Assembly: GCF_002776695.1 (NCBI RefSeq)
Contig: NZ_LFJC01000003.1
Coordinates: forward strand, 3,049,918 to 3,086,494
Direction of reading: 5' to 3'
From: Bradyrhizobium nitroreducens
GTDB taxonomy: Bacteria > Pseudomonadota > Alphaproteobacteria > Rhizobiales > Xanthobacteraceae
DNA: 36,577 nucleotides
Shown in pieces: positions 24,868 through 33,898 of the stretch. The number at the start of each line of letters is the position of its first letter. The first letter of the stretch is position 1. The translations under genes were made by a program, and so were the position numbers. The notes under the pieces were generated by a model. The model saw only the letters and a program-made list of their open reading frames with translations. It had not been told where the DNA came from and searched no databases.

Positions 24868-26886
24868 TTATCGACTGTTGCGAGCAATCGCCCGGCGGGC
24901 GGCTTCGGCAATACTCTGTGGCGTGATGCCGAATTCGCGGTACAGCACCGGCGCCGGCGCCGAGGCGCCGAAGCCGCGCATGCCCACGAACTCGCCGTCG
25001 GCGCCGATCCAGCGATGCCAATCACCGGCGACAGCCGCCTCGATACCGACGCGCGGCGCCGTGCCGAGCACAGTGGCGCGATAATCGTCCGGCTGCTCCT
25101 CGAACAGCGCAAAGCACGGCGCCGAGACCACGGCCGCACGAATGTGCTCAGTCGCGAGCAGCCGCGCGGCTTCCAGTGCGATCGACACTTCCGAGCCGGT
25201 TGCGATCAGCGTCACGTCACGTCCGCCATCGGGGGAGACGACGAGATAGGCACCGTTCGCGACACGGTTTCTGCCGCGCGCATCGCTGCGGAAGGTTGGC
25301 AGCGCCTGCCGCGACAGGCACAGCACGGAGGGACGGCTCTCGGAGCTGAGTGCGCAGTCCCAGGCTTCCAGCGTCTCCACCGCGTCGGCGGGACGGAACA
25401 CCAGGAGGTTCGGGATCACGCGCAGCGCCGCAAGATGCTCGACCGGCTGGTGCGTCGGGCCATCCTCGCCAAGGCCGATGGAGTCGTGGGTCATCACATG
25501 GATGGCGCGCAGCCGCATCAGGGCTGCAAGGCGGATTGCCGGCCGGCTGTAATCGGAGAACGCCAGGAACGTGCCACCATAGGGGATGAAGCCGCCATGC
25601 AGCGCGAGCCCGTTCATCGCGGCGGCCATGCCGTGCTCGCGAATGCCGTAGTGGATGTAGTCGCCGGCGAAGGCCCCGCGCTTGACGGGAGCCTGCGCCT
25701 TGGCGTGCGTGAGGTTCGAATGCGTCAGGTCCGCGGAGCCCCCGACCAGACCGGGGATGGTCCCGGCGATGCCGTCGAGCACCTGCTGCGAGGCCTGCCG
25801 CGTCGCGAGCTTCGGCCGTTCGCTGGCAAAGCGCTCGCGCAATTTCGCGGCGGCCAGCGCATAGGCGGCCGGCAGTCCAACGGCCTTGCCCTCGACGAAC
25901 AGGTCGCGCTGCTCTGGCGTCGCGCGTTCATAGCGATCGAGCCAGGCGAGCCGATCGACCTGCCCGCGCTGCCCGATCATTCGCCAAGCCTTGAGCACCG
26001 GGATCGGCACCACGAAGGGCTGATAATCCCAACCCAGCGTGCGGCGCGCCACCGCGGCCTGCTCGGCGCCGAGCGGCGCGCCATGCGCCTTCTCGGTGCC
26101 CTGCCGGTCGGGCGCGCCATAGCCGATGATGGTGCGGCAGGCGATCAGCGACGGTTTTGCGGTCGCCCGCTCCTCCGCGATCGCCTGTGCAACGGCTTCG
26201 GGATCATGCCCGTCGACGCCGCGCACCGACCAGCCGGAGGCGGCGAAACGCGCGAGCTGGTCGTCGGATGTCGCGAGCGAGGTCGGACCGTCGATGGAGA
26301 TGCCGTTGTCGTCGAACAGCACGATCAGGCGGCCGAGCCCGAGATGGCCGGCGAGCGAGATCGCCTCCTGGCTGATGCCTTCCATCAGGCAGCCGTCGCC
26401 CGCGATGACGTAGGTGAAATGATCGACGAGCCCGTCGCCATGCCGCGCATTGGCCATGCGCTCGGCGAGCGCCATGCCGACCGCAGTCGCGATGCCCTGC
26501 CCCAGCGGCCCCGTCGTGGTCTCGACACCCGGCGTGTGGCCATACTCGGGATGGCCCGGCGTCTTCGAGCCCCATCGCCGGAAGGCCTTGATGTCGTCGA
26601 GGCTGACATCGCCGCCGGTCAGATGCAGCAATGCGTAGAGCAGCATCGAGCCGTGGCCCGCGGAGAGCACGAAGCGGTCGCGGTCCGGCCAGGTCGGATG
26701 CGCGGAGTCGAACTTCAGGAAGCGCGAGAACAGCACGGTCGCGACGTCGGCCATGCCCATGGGCAGGCCGGGATGGCCGGATTGCGAGGTCTCGATGGCA
26801 TCGACCGCGAGGAAGCGGACGGCATTGGCCAGGTCGTTGTGCGCGACCGCCGTGAGGTCGGCTTCGGCGTGGACGGAGATGTTCAT
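24868..26886 (-). CDS. cbbT: Transketolase (672 aa)
   Basis: Thiamine-diphosphate enzyme moving two-carbon units in the Calvin and pentose-phosphate cycles. Motifs are [13 protein letters not shown] near residue 35, the ThDP-binding [13 protein letters not shown] at 153-165, and the pyrimidine-binding-domain [20 protein letters not shown]. The active-site [19 protein letters not shown] is near the middle of the C-terminal half. Length is normal. The ATG at 26886 has agggagg upstream; longer in-frame starts run antisense into cbbP. It is preceded by cbbP with a 14-nt gap. Confidence 0.96.
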   Translation of the reverse strand: MNISVHAEADLTAVAHNDLANAVRFLAVDAIETSQSGHPGLPMGMADVATVLFSRFLKFDSAHPTWPDRDRFVLSAGHGSMLLYALLHLTGGDVSLDDIKAFRRWGSKTPGHPEYGHTPGVETTTGPLGQGIATAVGMALAERMANARHGDGLVDHFTYVIAGDGCLMEGISQEAISLAGHLGLGRLIVLFDDNGISIDGPTSLATSDDQLARFAASGWSVRGVDGHDPEAVAQAIAEERATAKPSLIACRTIIGYGAPDRQGTEKAHGAPLGAEQAAVARRTLGWDYQPFVVPIPVLKAWRMIGQRGQVDRLAWLDRYERATPEQRDLFVEGKAVGLPAAYALAAAKLRERFASERPKLATRQASQQVLDGIAGTIPGLVGGSADLTHSNLTHAKAQAPVKRGAFAGDYIHYGIREHGMAAAMNGLALHGGFIPYGGTFLAFSDYSRPAIRLAALMRLRAIHVMTHDSIGLGEDGPTHQPVEHLAALRVIPNLLVFRPADAVETLEAWDCALSSESRPSVLCLSRQALPTFRSDARGRNRVANGAYLVVSPDGGRDVTLIATGSEVSIALEAARLLATEHIRAAVVSAPCFALFEEQPDDYRATVLGTAPRVGIEAAVAGDWHRWIGADGEFVGMRGFGASAPAPVLYREFGITPQSIAEAARRAIARNSR

Positions 26887-26900
26887 CGGATCCTCCCTCT

Positions 26901-27776
26901 TTACTTCAGGTTTCGCTTGCGCTCGATGAGCTGCATGATCAGCGGCGTCAGGATCAGCTGCATCGCGAGATCGAGCTTCGCACCGGGACAGACGATCGAA
27001 TTGGCGCGCGACATCCAGCTCTGCGGCAGCATCGAGAGCAGATAGGGGAAGTCGATACCGCGCGGATTCTTGAAGCGAATCACGACCATCGATTCGTCCG
27101 GCGTCGGGATCCAACGCGCGACGAACGGATTGGAGGTGTCCACCGTCGGCACGCGCTGGAAGTTGATGTCGGTCTCGGTGAATTGCGGGCAGATGTAGTG
27201 GATGTAGTCGGGCATCCGCCGCAGGATGGTGTCGGTGACCGCCTCGGTCGAATAGCCGCGCGCGCTGCGATCGCGGTGCAGCTTCTGGATCCATTCGAGA
27301 TTGATGACCGGCACGACTCCGATCTTGAGGTCGGCATAGCGCGCGACGTTGACCTTGTCGGTGACCACGGCGCCGTGCAGGCCTTCGTAGAACAAGAGGT
27401 CGGAGTTCTCCGGCAGCTTCTTCCAATCGGTGAAGGTGCCGGGCGCCGCGCCATGCAGTGCGGATTCCTCGGCATCGTGCACGTAGTGGCGCGTCACCGC
27501 CGTGCCGGTCTCGCCGTAGTCGCGGAACGCGCGCTCCAGTTCCTCGAACAGGTTGGTCTCGGGGCTGAAATGGCTGAAATGCCTGTTGCCGCGCTCGGCC
27601 TCCTTGGCCATCTGCGTGCGCATTTCGGCGCGGTCATAGCGGTGGAAGGCGTCGCCCTCGATGTAGGCGGCGTTGACCTTCTCGCGGAAAAATATCTGCT
27701 CGAAGGTCTTCTTGACCGAGGTGGTGCCGGCGCCAGAGGAGCCGGTGATGGAGATGATCGGATGTTTCCTGGACAT
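26901..27776 (-). CDS. cbbP: Phosphoribulokinase (291 aa)
   Basis: Phosphorylates ribulose 5-phosphate to ribulose 1,5-bisphosphate, the RuBisCO substrate. The P-loop [14 protein letters not shown] lies at residues 12-25. [16 protein letters not shown] and [13 protein letters not shown] hold substrate-site residues, and [12 protein letters not shown] carries the Walker B-like acid. This is the short bacterial (octameric) type, which lacks the redox cysteines of plant enzymes. The ribosome-binding site gaggtga is 3 nt before the ATG. It follows cbbF by 12 nt. Confidence 0.96.
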   Translation of the reverse strand: MSRKHPIISITGSSGAGTTSVKKTFEQIFFREKVNAAYIEGDAFHRYDRAEMRTQMAKEAERGNRHFSHFSPETNLFEELERAFRDYGETGTAVTRHYVHDAEESALHGAAPGTFTDWKKLPENSDLLFYEGLHGAVVTDKVNVARYADLKIGVVPVINLEWIQKLHRDRSARGYSTEAVTDTILRRMPDYIHYICPQFTETDINFQRVPTVDTSNPFVARWIPTPDESMVVIRFKNPRGIDFPYLLSMLPQSWMSRANSIVCPGAKLDLAMQLILTPLIMQLIERKRNLK

Positions 27777-27788
27777 GCGTCACCTCGA

Positions 27789-28826
27789 TCAGAGCCGGAA
27801 GAATCCGCGCCGCGCGAATAGCGGCGCTGAAACGCTGGCGACCAGCACCGGATCGCAATGCAGCTCCTCGACGCGCCGCACCTCGTTGCTCGAACCCATG
27901 ATCAGCGGCACGCGCTGGTGCAGGTTTTGCGCTGAGAGATCGAGGATGCGCTCGCGTCCCGTCGTGGCGGAGCCGCCGGCCTGCTCGATGATCATGGCCA
28001 TCGGATGCGCCTCGTAAGTCAGGCGCAGGCGACCGTCGCCATAGCCGGCACGCGCATCCGAGGGATAGAGGAACACGCCGCCGCGGGTGAGGATGCGATA
28101 GGTCTCGGCCACCAGCGAGCCGACCCAGCGCATGTTGAAATCGTGGTTGGCCGGCCCTTCGACGCCGGCGAGGCATTCCTCGATGAAGGCACGCACCGGC
28201 GGATCCCAGTGCCGGCGGTTCGACGCGTTGATCGCGAATTCCTCGCAGGCCTCGGCGATCTGCGCGCCGGCGCGCGCGAGGCGGAAGCAGCCCGCCTTGC
28301 GGTCGAGGGTGAAGATGTCGACGCCTTCGCCGAGCGTCAGCACCAGCGAGGTCTGCGGGCCGTAGGTGACGAAGCCCGCCGCGAGTTGCGCCGAGCCGCG
28401 CTGATGGAAGGCGAGCGAGAGGTCCTCGGGTGCCGGCAGGATCGAGAAGATCGTGCCGACGGTCATGTTGATGTCGATGTTGGAGGAGCCGTCGAGCGGA
28501 TCGATCGCGATGCAGATGCGGCCCTCGCGGTCGCCGATCTGGGCCTCGCGCATCTCCTCAGACGCCAGCGCCGCGATCGGCAGCTTGCCGAGACAGCGGC
28601 GCAGGATCGCATCGGCCTGGACGTCGAGATCGCGCTGCACGTCGCCGTCACTGTTGCGCCCCGTCGTCAGGCCGGAGGCGTCCGCGAGATCACCGGTGGC
28701 GATGAGGTCGGCGATCTCGATCGCCGCCGCCGCGATGGCATCGACCGCGGCGGCCACGGCCAGCGCGTGCGGCGCGGTCTCGGAATACCGTTGAAGGTGA
28801 TCGTCCAGCCTGAGTTGCCCGGTCAT
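27789..28826 (-). CDS. cbbF: Fructose-1,6-/sedoheptulose-1,7-bisphosphatase, class I (345 aa)
   Basis: Hydrolyses the 1-phosphate of fructose and sedoheptulose bisphosphates. Class I FBPase motifs are seen: LASEEMRE (metal-site Glu), the phosphatase signature [20 protein letters not shown], the substrate-site [11 protein letters not shown] and [20 protein letters not shown], and the metal-site [15 protein letters not shown]. It is the first gene of the cbb operon and is divergent from cbbR across 120 bp, so the operon promoter lies between them. Confidence 0.96.
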   Translation of the reverse strand: MTGQLRLDDHLQRYSETAPHALAVAAAVDAIAAAAIEIADLIATGDLADASGLTTGRNSDGDVQRDLDVQADAILRRCLGKLPIAALASEEMREAQIGDREGRICIAIDPLDGSSNIDINMTVGTIFSILPAPEDLSLAFHQRGSAQLAAGFVTYGPQTSLVLTLGEGVDIFTLDRKAGCFRLARAGAQIAEACEEFAINASNRRHWDPPVRAFIEECLAGVEGPANHDFNMRWVGSLVAETYRILTRGGVFLYPSDARAGYGDGRLRLTYEAHPMAMIIEQAGGSATTGRERILDLSAQNLHQRVPLIMGSSNEVRRVEELHCDPVLVASVSAPLFARRGFFRL

Positions 28827-28946
28827 CTGCGTCCATCCCCTGTGCCGGCGCCGCGTCCATTCCCTCCCCTCTGGAGGCAGGCAGCGATCAGTCCCGGCAT
28901 CAGGAGATTGACAGGGGCAGCTTAATAAGGAAAATTTCTATTCATA
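28827..28946. promoter_or_regulatory. cbbR-cbbF divergent promoter/operator region
   Basis: This 120-bp region is the expected CbbR binding site. Its cbbR-proximal end is sharply AT-rich (28920-28946) in GC-rich surroundings. It includes GAAAATTTC (28930-28938, a dyad centred on one A), and TTGACA (28908-28913) as a possible -35 element toward cbbR. A second dyad-like AAGAATTTTCTT lies at 28957-28968, inside the start of cbbR. CbbR proteins bind AT-rich T-N11-A type sites; the exact operators here are inferred. Confidence 0.6.
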
Positions 28947-29924
28947 ATGAGCGTCAAAGAATTTTCTTATAATGGTCCCGGCCATGCGGCGGCCCAGCTC
29001 CGGCATCTCACGATCCGGCAGCTTCGTTCGCTTGCGGCATTGTCGGCCAAGGGCAGCGTGACGGCGGCCTCCGGCCATCTCGGGCTGACGCAGCCGGCCG
29101 TGACCCAGCAGCTGCGGCAGCTTCAGGACCTCGCCGGCCTGCCGCTGGTGCAGCGGACCGGCGACGGCATGCTGCTGACGGAGGCGGGCAAGGAGGTCCT
29201 GGCGCTCGCCGAGCGGGTCGAGGCCGCCATCACCGACTGCCAGGGCGCGCTCGACCTGCTGGCGGGGCGGACCGGCGGCACCGTGCATCTCGGCGCGGTC
29301 TCGACCGCGAAATATTTCGTGCCGCATGCAATCGCGGCATTCTCCAAGCGCTATCCCAAGATCGAGATCAAGCTGACCATCGGCAATCGCGAGGAGATTC
29401 GCGAGGCCATGCACGGCTACGACCTCGATTTCGCCGTGATGGGTCGGCCACCGGCCGACGTCTCCGTCGACGTCCGCCAGCTCGGGCGCAATCCGCACAT
29501 CATCGTCGCGCGCAAGGGGCACTGGCTGGAAAAGGATTCCGGCCTCAGCCTGACCGACCTCGTGCACGAGACCTTCCTCACCCGCGAGCCTGGCTCGGGC
29601 ACGCGGACGCTGATGGAGGGCATGTTCCAAAAGTCCGACCTCGAGCCGATCGTCGGCATGGAGATGAGCAGCAACGAGACCATCAAGCAGGCGGTCATCG
29701 CCGGGCTCGGCATCGCCTTCATCTCGGCCCACACGGTGGCGCACGAGCTCGCCGAAGGCCGGCTCATCGTGCTCGACGTCGCGGGCCTGCCGATCGTGCG
29801 GCAATGGTATGTGATCCGCCGCAGCGACAAGGTGCTGCTGCCGCCGGCGCAGGCGATGTTCGATTTCCTGGGCTCGGAAGGATCGAACTATCTGCCCGAC
29901 GTGCCCGAGTTCAGCGGACGATAG
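28947..29924 (+). CDS. cbbR: LysR-type regulator of the cbb operon, CbbR (325 aa)
   Basis: The winged HTH occupies residues about 18-78 (LTIRQLRSLAALSAKGSVTA, HLGLTQPAVTQQLRQLQDLA). The LysR substrate domain follows (about 100-310, GGTVHLGAVSTAKYFVPHAI onward). CbbR activates cbb transcription in response to Calvin-cycle metabolites such as RuBP or NADPH. Identity rests on the divergent location next to cbbF and on the family sequence. The ATG at 28947 is the only in-frame start before the HTH; the extra leader MSVKEFSYNGPGHAAAQLRH is AT-rich at DNA level and overlaps the possible operator, so autoregulation is likely. Confidence 0.94.
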   Translation: MSVKEFSYNGPGHAAAQLRHLTIRQLRSLAALSAKGSVTAASGHLGLTQPAVTQQLRQLQDLAGLPLVQRTGDGMLLTEAGKEVLALAERVEAAITDCQGALDLLAGRTGGTVHLGAVSTAKYFVPHAIAAFSKRYPKIEIKLTIGNREEIREAMHGYDLDFAVMGRPPADVSVDVRQLGRNPHIIVARKGHWLEKDSGLSLTDLVHETFLTREPGSGTRTLMEGMFQKSDLEPIVGMEMSSNETIKQAVIAGLGIAFISAHTVAHELAEGRLIVLDVAGLPIVRQWYVIRRSDKVLLPPAQAMFDFLGSEGSNYLPDVPEFSGR

Positions 29925-29935
29925 TCCGCCGGCAC

Positions 29936-30028
29936 TCAGCTCATCAGCTTCATGGCGACGGTGGCCGCCAGGATCACGATGATCTGGAGCAGGCGCTCGG
30001 TCGTGAAGATGCGGTTGAACGTGGTCAT
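29936..30028 (-). CDS. Candidate 30-aa single-pass membrane peptide
   Basis: An ATG at 30028 opens a 30-codon frame: a basic N-terminus MTTFNRIFTTERLLQ followed by the hydrophobic stretch IIVILAATVAMKLMS, ending at a stop 11 nt after cbbR. The topology (charged start, one membrane helix) is typical of bacterial small membrane proteins. A gggg-rich segment stands at a plausible ribosome-binding distance. The product is too short for ordinary gene finders. It would be transcribed convergently with cbbR. Confidence 0.45.
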   Translation of the reverse strand: MTTFNRIFTTERLLQIIVILAATVAMKLMS

Positions 30029-30153
30029 CGCTTGCCCCGGCCGACATGAAGGAGGTTTCGGTCGGCCCGTTGCTAGCACAGACGCTCGGCGAGACAACTC
30101 CGTAATTGCCACGGGACCCGCCTGCCGTCCGCCTGCTGCAAGTGAACCGCACC

Positions 30154-31050
30154 TCACGCGCTCCTCGGCAGGCGATCGGTCCACCATGCGAGAGTGCGGG
30201 CGGCACCTGCCTTGAAGCCGACCAGCGGCACGCCTGCGGTCACCTCGCGGAGGCGGCTGACATCGGCGGCGAGCATCGGCTCGGCATCGACGCCCGTTGC
30301 ATCGAGGGCGCCGAACCTGACCAGATGAGGCGCCTCGAGGCACTCGGCGAAGTGCTCGATCACGCTGCGCAGGCTGCACACCTCGCCGCTGGCGAGATTG
30401 ACCGCGCCTTTGAGCTCGCTGTCGAGCACGGCGGCGATCATTTGCGCGAGATCGTCGACATAGACGAAGTCGCGCAATTGGCCGCCATGCGAACAATCGA
30501 AGTCTTGTCCGGCACGGAGGCTCCGGATCAGCGAAGGAATGAGGCGCCTCTCCGGCTCGTGCGGACCGAACGGGACAAACACGCGGCCCCAAATGGCGCC
30601 CGCCGCGATATAGGCTTCGCCCGTCGCGAGCTTGGCCTGGCCGTACAATGTCGTGGGACGGCACGGGCTCACGCCCTCTTCGCACGGACCGCTCTGCGGT
30701 CCGTATTCGAGGCAGCTGCCGATGCCGAGGACGCGGCTGATGCCGCAGGCTTGCGCGCGCGCGAGCAGGTCGATGCTCGCCTCCGTCCACCGCCGATTGA
30801 TGGGATCTTCGCGATAGCGGCCCGGCCGCGCTTCCCAGGCGAGATGGACGAGATGCGTCGGCCGCGCTGCGGACAGCGCATGCGCGCGGCCGGCTTCGGT
30901 GAGGAGATCGGCCGCATGCCAACTCACGCCCGGCGTCGCCGGCTGCGCTGTGCGCGCGATGCCATGGACCTCGAAGCCGCGCCCCGCCAGCGCAGGCACG
31001 AGCGCACGGCCGATGAATCCGGACGCGCCCGTGACCAAGACCCGCTTCAT
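30154..31050 (-). CDS. NAD-dependent epimerase/dehydratase (extended SDR), NDP-sugar type (298 aa)
   Basis: The Rossmann motif VTGASGFIGRAL is at residues 5-16. The catalytic YxxxK is in TTLYGQAKLATG, preceded by the serine-containing IGSCLEYG. RDFVYVDDLAQMI and NLASGEVCSLRSV are typical of NDP-sugar epimerases, reductases and dehydratases. The exact reaction cannot be read; a 4-ketoreductase acting after the adjacent 3,5-epimerase is likely. Its start overlaps the stop of the RmlC-like gene by 4 bp, so the two are coupled. Together with the divergent C-methyltransferase it suggests synthesis of a modified deoxysugar for the cell surface or a glycoside. Confidence 0.85.
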   Translation of the reverse strand: MKRVLVTGASGFIGRALVPALAGRGFEVHGIARTAQPATPGVSWHAADLLTEAGRAHALSAARPTHLVHLAWEARPGRYREDPINRRWTEASIDLLARAQACGISRVLGIGSCLEYGPQSGPCEEGVSPCRPTTLYGQAKLATGEAYIAAGAIWGRVFVPFGPHEPERRLIPSLIRSLRAGQDFDCSHGGQLRDFVYVDDLAQMIAAVLDSELKGAVNLASGEVCSLRSVIEHFAECLEAPHLVRFGALDATGVDAEPMLAADVSRLREVTAGVPLVGFKAGAARTLAWWTDRLPRSA

Positions 31051-31571
31051 GCGAGATACGGCAGCGCGCGGTCGCGCGCGGACAGGATCGGATCGGGCAG
31101 CGGCCAGGCGATTGCCAGCGACGGATCGTCCCAGCGAATGCCTGCTGCGCCCTGCGCGTCATAAGGCACGTCGATGCAGTACATCAGCTCGGTCGCATCA
31201 GTGAGCGTCTGGAAGCCGTGCGCGCATCCGGCGGGGATGAACACCGCATTGCCGCGGTCGGCGGTGAGTTCGACCGAGCACCATTGTCCAAAGGTCGGCA
31301 GCGATCGGCGCAGATCGACGATCACGTCGAAGGCGCGGCCGGCAACGCAGCGCACCAGCTTCGCCTCCGGCCGGCCGGCCTGGTAGTGCAGACCGCGAAG
31401 GGTGCCGGCGCGTTCGTTGCGGGACAGGCTGTGTTGCGCGAACTGCGTCGGCAGTCCCTGCGCCGCGAAGGCCTCGGTGTCGAACAGCCGGGCAAAGGAC
31501 CCGCGCGCATCAAGCTCGCGCTCGATGCCGATTTCGACCACGCCCGGCAGAGCCAATGCAGCGAACTTCAT
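31047..31571 (-). CDS. dTDP-4-dehydrorhamnose 3,5-epimerase family protein (174 aa)
   Basis: RmlC-like cupin fold. Hallmarks are SLSRNERAGTLRGLHYQAGR (the catalytic-His region, LRGLHYQ), FDVIVDLRRSLPTFGQW, NAVFIPAGCAHGFQTLTDAT and GIRWDDPSLAIAWP. It would epimerise a 4-keto-6-deoxy NDP-sugar at C3 and/or C5. Length is a little below the usual 180-185 residues. Because no rmlA, rmlB or rmlD is adjacent, and a C-methyltransferase is, it may be a 3- or 5-epimerase for a branched sugar rather than rhamnose. It is the first gene of a two-gene unit. Confidence 0.87.
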   Translation of the reverse strand: MKFAALALPGVVEIGIERELDARGSFARLFDTEAFAAQGLPTQFAQHSLSRNERAGTLRGLHYQAGRPEAKLVRCVAGRAFDVIVDLRRSLPTFGQWCSVELTADRGNAVFIPAGCAHGFQTLTDATELMYCIDVPYDAQGAAGIRWDDPSLAIAWPLPDPILSARDRALPYLA

Positions 31572-31631
31572 CTCGCCCCTCCGCGCCGCGACGCCGCCGC
31601 TGCGAACGTCCGTTCACCCGAACGCCTTTTC

Positions 31632-31650
31632 GGTTGCATCATGCGCAACC
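31632..31650. promoter_or_regulatory. Inverted repeat in the sugar-gene divergent promoter
   Basis: GGTTGC (31632-31637) and GCAACC (31645-31650) form 6-bp arms with a 7-nt spacer, midway in the 152-bp region between the divergent epimerase and C-methyltransferase genes. It may be an operator shared by both transcripts. Short arms make a chance match possible. Confidence 0.35.
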
Positions 31651-31723
31651 TTGTCGGAGTTTCCGTAGCTTGGAAGCATTCACTAACAGCCGCGACAGGG
31701 CGGCACAACGGGACGATCCGGTC

Positions 31724-32956
31724 ATGGACGGGCATCGATGCCGCTTCTGCGCGCGGGAGCTCGACGAGACCTTCGTCGATCTCGGCCTGTCGCCTCTGGC
31801 GAATTCCTATCTGCCGCCGGAGTGCGCGAATGCCGCCGAGCCGACCTACCCGCTGCATGCCCGCGTGTGCCGCGCCTGCGGGCTGGTCCAGCTGCCGCAA
31901 TTCGAGCCGGCGGCCAGCATCTTCGACCAGTATCTCTATTATTCGTCCTATTCCGAGAGCTGGCTGCTTCATGCGGAGAGCTATGCCGCCGAGATGATCG
32001 TCCGCGCAAGGCTCGGGCCTGCGTCCGAGGTGATCGAGATCGCCAGCAATGACGGATATCTGCTGCAATATTTTCAGCGCGCCGGCATCGGCGCGCTCGG
32101 GATCGAGCCGGCCAGCGGCCCGGCGGCCGCTGCGATCGCCAAGGGCATTCCGACCCGGACCTGCTATTTCGGCCGCGATGCGGCCGCAGCGCTCTGCGCC
32201 GAGGGCCACAGGCCCGAACTGATCGTCGCCAACAACGTGCTGCCGCACGTCCCCGACATCAACGATTTCGTCGCGGGCCTGCGCATTCTCCTGCCCGACA
32301 CCGGACGTGCGACGCTGGAGCTTCCGCACCTGCTGCATCTGATCGAAGGGATTCAGTTCGACACGATCTATCACGAGCATCTGTCGTACTTCTCGCTCGC
32401 GACCCTCGAGACGGTGTTTCGCGCACACGCCTTGCGCGTGTTCGACGTGGAGGAATTGCCGACTCATGGCGGCTCGCTGCGCCTGCATGTCTGCAGGACG
32501 ACGGCTGCTCAAAGGCCCTCGCCCGCGCTCGAGCAATTGCGCCGGCGCGAGGAAGTCGCAGGTCTCGACCGGCCCGCGATCTATCGCGATTTTCAGGCGA
32601 AGGTGGCGGCGAAGCGTGGAGCGATCCGCGACTTTCTCGCCGCCGCGCGGCGCGCGGGCAAGACGGTCCTCGGCTATGGCGCGCCTGCCAAGGGCAACAC
32701 GCTGCTGAATTATTGCGGCGTCACGCGCGAGCTGATTCCGTTCACCGTGGATCGCAATCCGCACAAGCAGGGCCTGCTGCTTCCGGGATCGCATCTGCCG
32801 ATCCGCGATCCCGCCGCCCTGATCGCGGCAAGGCCTGATTACGTCTTCGTCCTTCCCTGGAATCTGAAGGACGAGATCGTCGCGCAGCTGGCGGAGATTC
32901 GCGCCTGGGGCGGACAATTCGTGGTGCCCGCACCCGAGCTCACGATCATATCGTGA
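31724..32956 (+). CDS. Sugar C-methyltransferase, SAM-dependent (410 aa)
   Basis: The architecture is that of NDP-hexose C-methyltransferases (TylC3/NovU type). An N-terminal zinc motif is made by Cys6, Cys9, Cys49 and Cys52 (CRFC, CRAC). A Rossmann SAM-binding domain carries EIASNDGYLLQYF (about 103-115). A conserved middle section follows (FDTIYHEHLSYFSLATLE, VEELPTHGGSLRLHV), and a C-terminal domain holds LGYGAPAKGNTLLNYCGV. The enzyme transfers methyl to a carbon of a 4-keto sugar nucleotide. The start at 31724 is chosen at the zinc domain; the upstream frame is non-coding. It is divergent from the 3,5-epimerase/SDR pair and likely acts with it. Confidence 0.9.
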   Translation: MDGHRCRFCARELDETFVDLGLSPLANSYLPPECANAAEPTYPLHARVCRACGLVQLPQFEPAASIFDQYLYYSSYSESWLLHAESYAAEMIVRARLGPASEVIEIASNDGYLLQYFQRAGIGALGIEPASGPAAAAIAKGIPTRTCYFGRDAAAALCAEGHRPELIVANNVLPHVPDINDFVAGLRILLPDTGRATLELPHLLHLIEGIQFDTIYHEHLSYFSLATLETVFRAHALRVFDVEELPTHGGSLRLHVCRTTAAQRPSPALEQLRRREEVAGLDRPAIYRDFQAKVAAKRGAIRDFLAAARRAGKTVLGYGAPAKGNTLLNYCGVTRELIPFTVDRNPHKQGLLLPGSHLPIRDPAALIAARPDYVFVLPWNLKDEIVAQLAEIRAWGGQFVVPAPELTIIS

Positions 32957-32970
32957 TCGATGGTTAACGA

Positions 32971-33180
32971 TCAGGCTGCGCGCGGCGCGGCGTAGTCCAT
33001 GCGCGCTGCGAAATAGGATTCCAGCTCCGACAGCGCCCGCGCTTCCCAATCCTGCGCCTGTTCCAGCAGCGACCAGCTCTGGCCCGGGCGAAACGCAGCG
33101 GTTTGGCGATACAGTGATGCGATGCCGCGATAGCGACGCACGTTCTCCAGGATGGCGTGACCGTTGATTTGGCCGTTCAT
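32971..33180 (-). CDS. Small ENVRRYR-family protein (69 aa), paralogue of the 16459-16671 product
   Basis: It begins MNGQINGHAI and continues LENVRRYRGIASLYRQTAAF, RPGQSWSLLEQAQDWEARAL. This shares the ENVRRYR...ASL-x-RQ-x-AA-x-RP-x-Q-x-W-x-LL pattern with the 70-aa protein at 16459. The two C-termini differ. The ATG at 33180 has gagggag upstream. It converges with the C-methyltransferase gene (14-nt gap). Function is unknown. Confidence 0.72.
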   Translation of the reverse strand: MNGQINGHAILENVRRYRGIASLYRQTAAFRPGQSWSLLEQAQDWEARALSELESYFAARMDYAAPRAA

Positions 33181-33318
33181 GTCCGAAAACTCCCTCGTCA
33201 TTCCCGGGGGAGAAACTGCGGCCAAATCTTTTTCGAAAAGTTAGCGGCGCGCGGCAAGCGCGCGGATGGTTGCCGGACTGTTGCGCGCAGGCAACGCGCG
33301 CCATCGCGGCAGGACGAT

Positions 33319-33738
33319 CTATTGCGGATTCGTTGCCGCGCTCTCGCCCGGCGGCTTCAGCCCGCCGCGGCTGATGATGCTCATCGTCTCGCGGCAGAGA
33401 TCGGCAAGGCCGATCAGCAGCACGGCAAGCAGGCAGAACAGGTTGATGGAATCGGCATTCGTGCTCGACAGCGCGCTGAACTCGAAGAAGGGCGGAATGA
33501 ACGCCCACCACACCAATGGCACCGTGAACAGCGCGGCAAACACGGCCGCCGGCGCGCCCGCGACGAGGCCGAGCACGAACAGGCCGGGCAGGAACGCTGC
33601 AAAATAGAACTTGGCGCCGAGCGCGACGCAGATGCCCTGAAGCACGGCCGATACTGCGATAACGACGCAACCGAGCAGAAACGCCCGCCACGACCATGGC
33701 CGTACCCGCGGTACGCCAAACAGCCCCGCACGCCTCAT
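33319..33738 (-). CDS. Membrane protein with about four helices (139 aa)
   Basis: Hydrophobic segments lie at about residues 18-42 (WRAFLLGCVVIAVSAVLQGI onward), 45-65 (YFAAFLPGLFVLGLVAG), 66-85 (AAVFAALFTVPLVWWAF) and 98-115 (INLFCLLAVLLIGLADL). The pattern FLPGLFVLGLVAGAPAAVFA resembles membrane sensor domains of the DUF4118/MASE type, but no kinase or output domain follows, so it is a stand-alone membrane module. The tail (CRETMSIISRGGLKPPG) is cytosolic. A ggggagg ribosome-binding site supports the start. Confidence 0.78.
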   Translation of the reverse strand: MRRAGLFGVPRVRPWSWRAFLLGCVVIAVSAVLQGICVALGAKFYFAAFLPGLFVLGLVAGAPAAVFAALFTVPLVWWAFIPPFFEFSALSSTNADSINLFCLLAVLLIGLADLCRETMSIISRGGLKPPGESAATNPQ

Positions 33739-33898
33739 CAGCCTCCCCCTGCCGCCCGTTAACCGGGCTCGCTTGAGACGAAAGTACTACAACCGCAAGC
33801 AAACCGCGAGATGGAAATTGCAGCACCCGACGCCTCGCAGGGCCTCGTGTCCGGGTCTTGGTAAACAGCCGCATCGCGCCATTCCGCCGGGCCGGCGA

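Noticed and set aside
26887..27426. N-terminal extension of transketolase by 180 codons
   Set aside because: It overlaps cbbP on the same strand in another frame and has no transketolase similarity; the ATG at 26886 has agggagg upstream.
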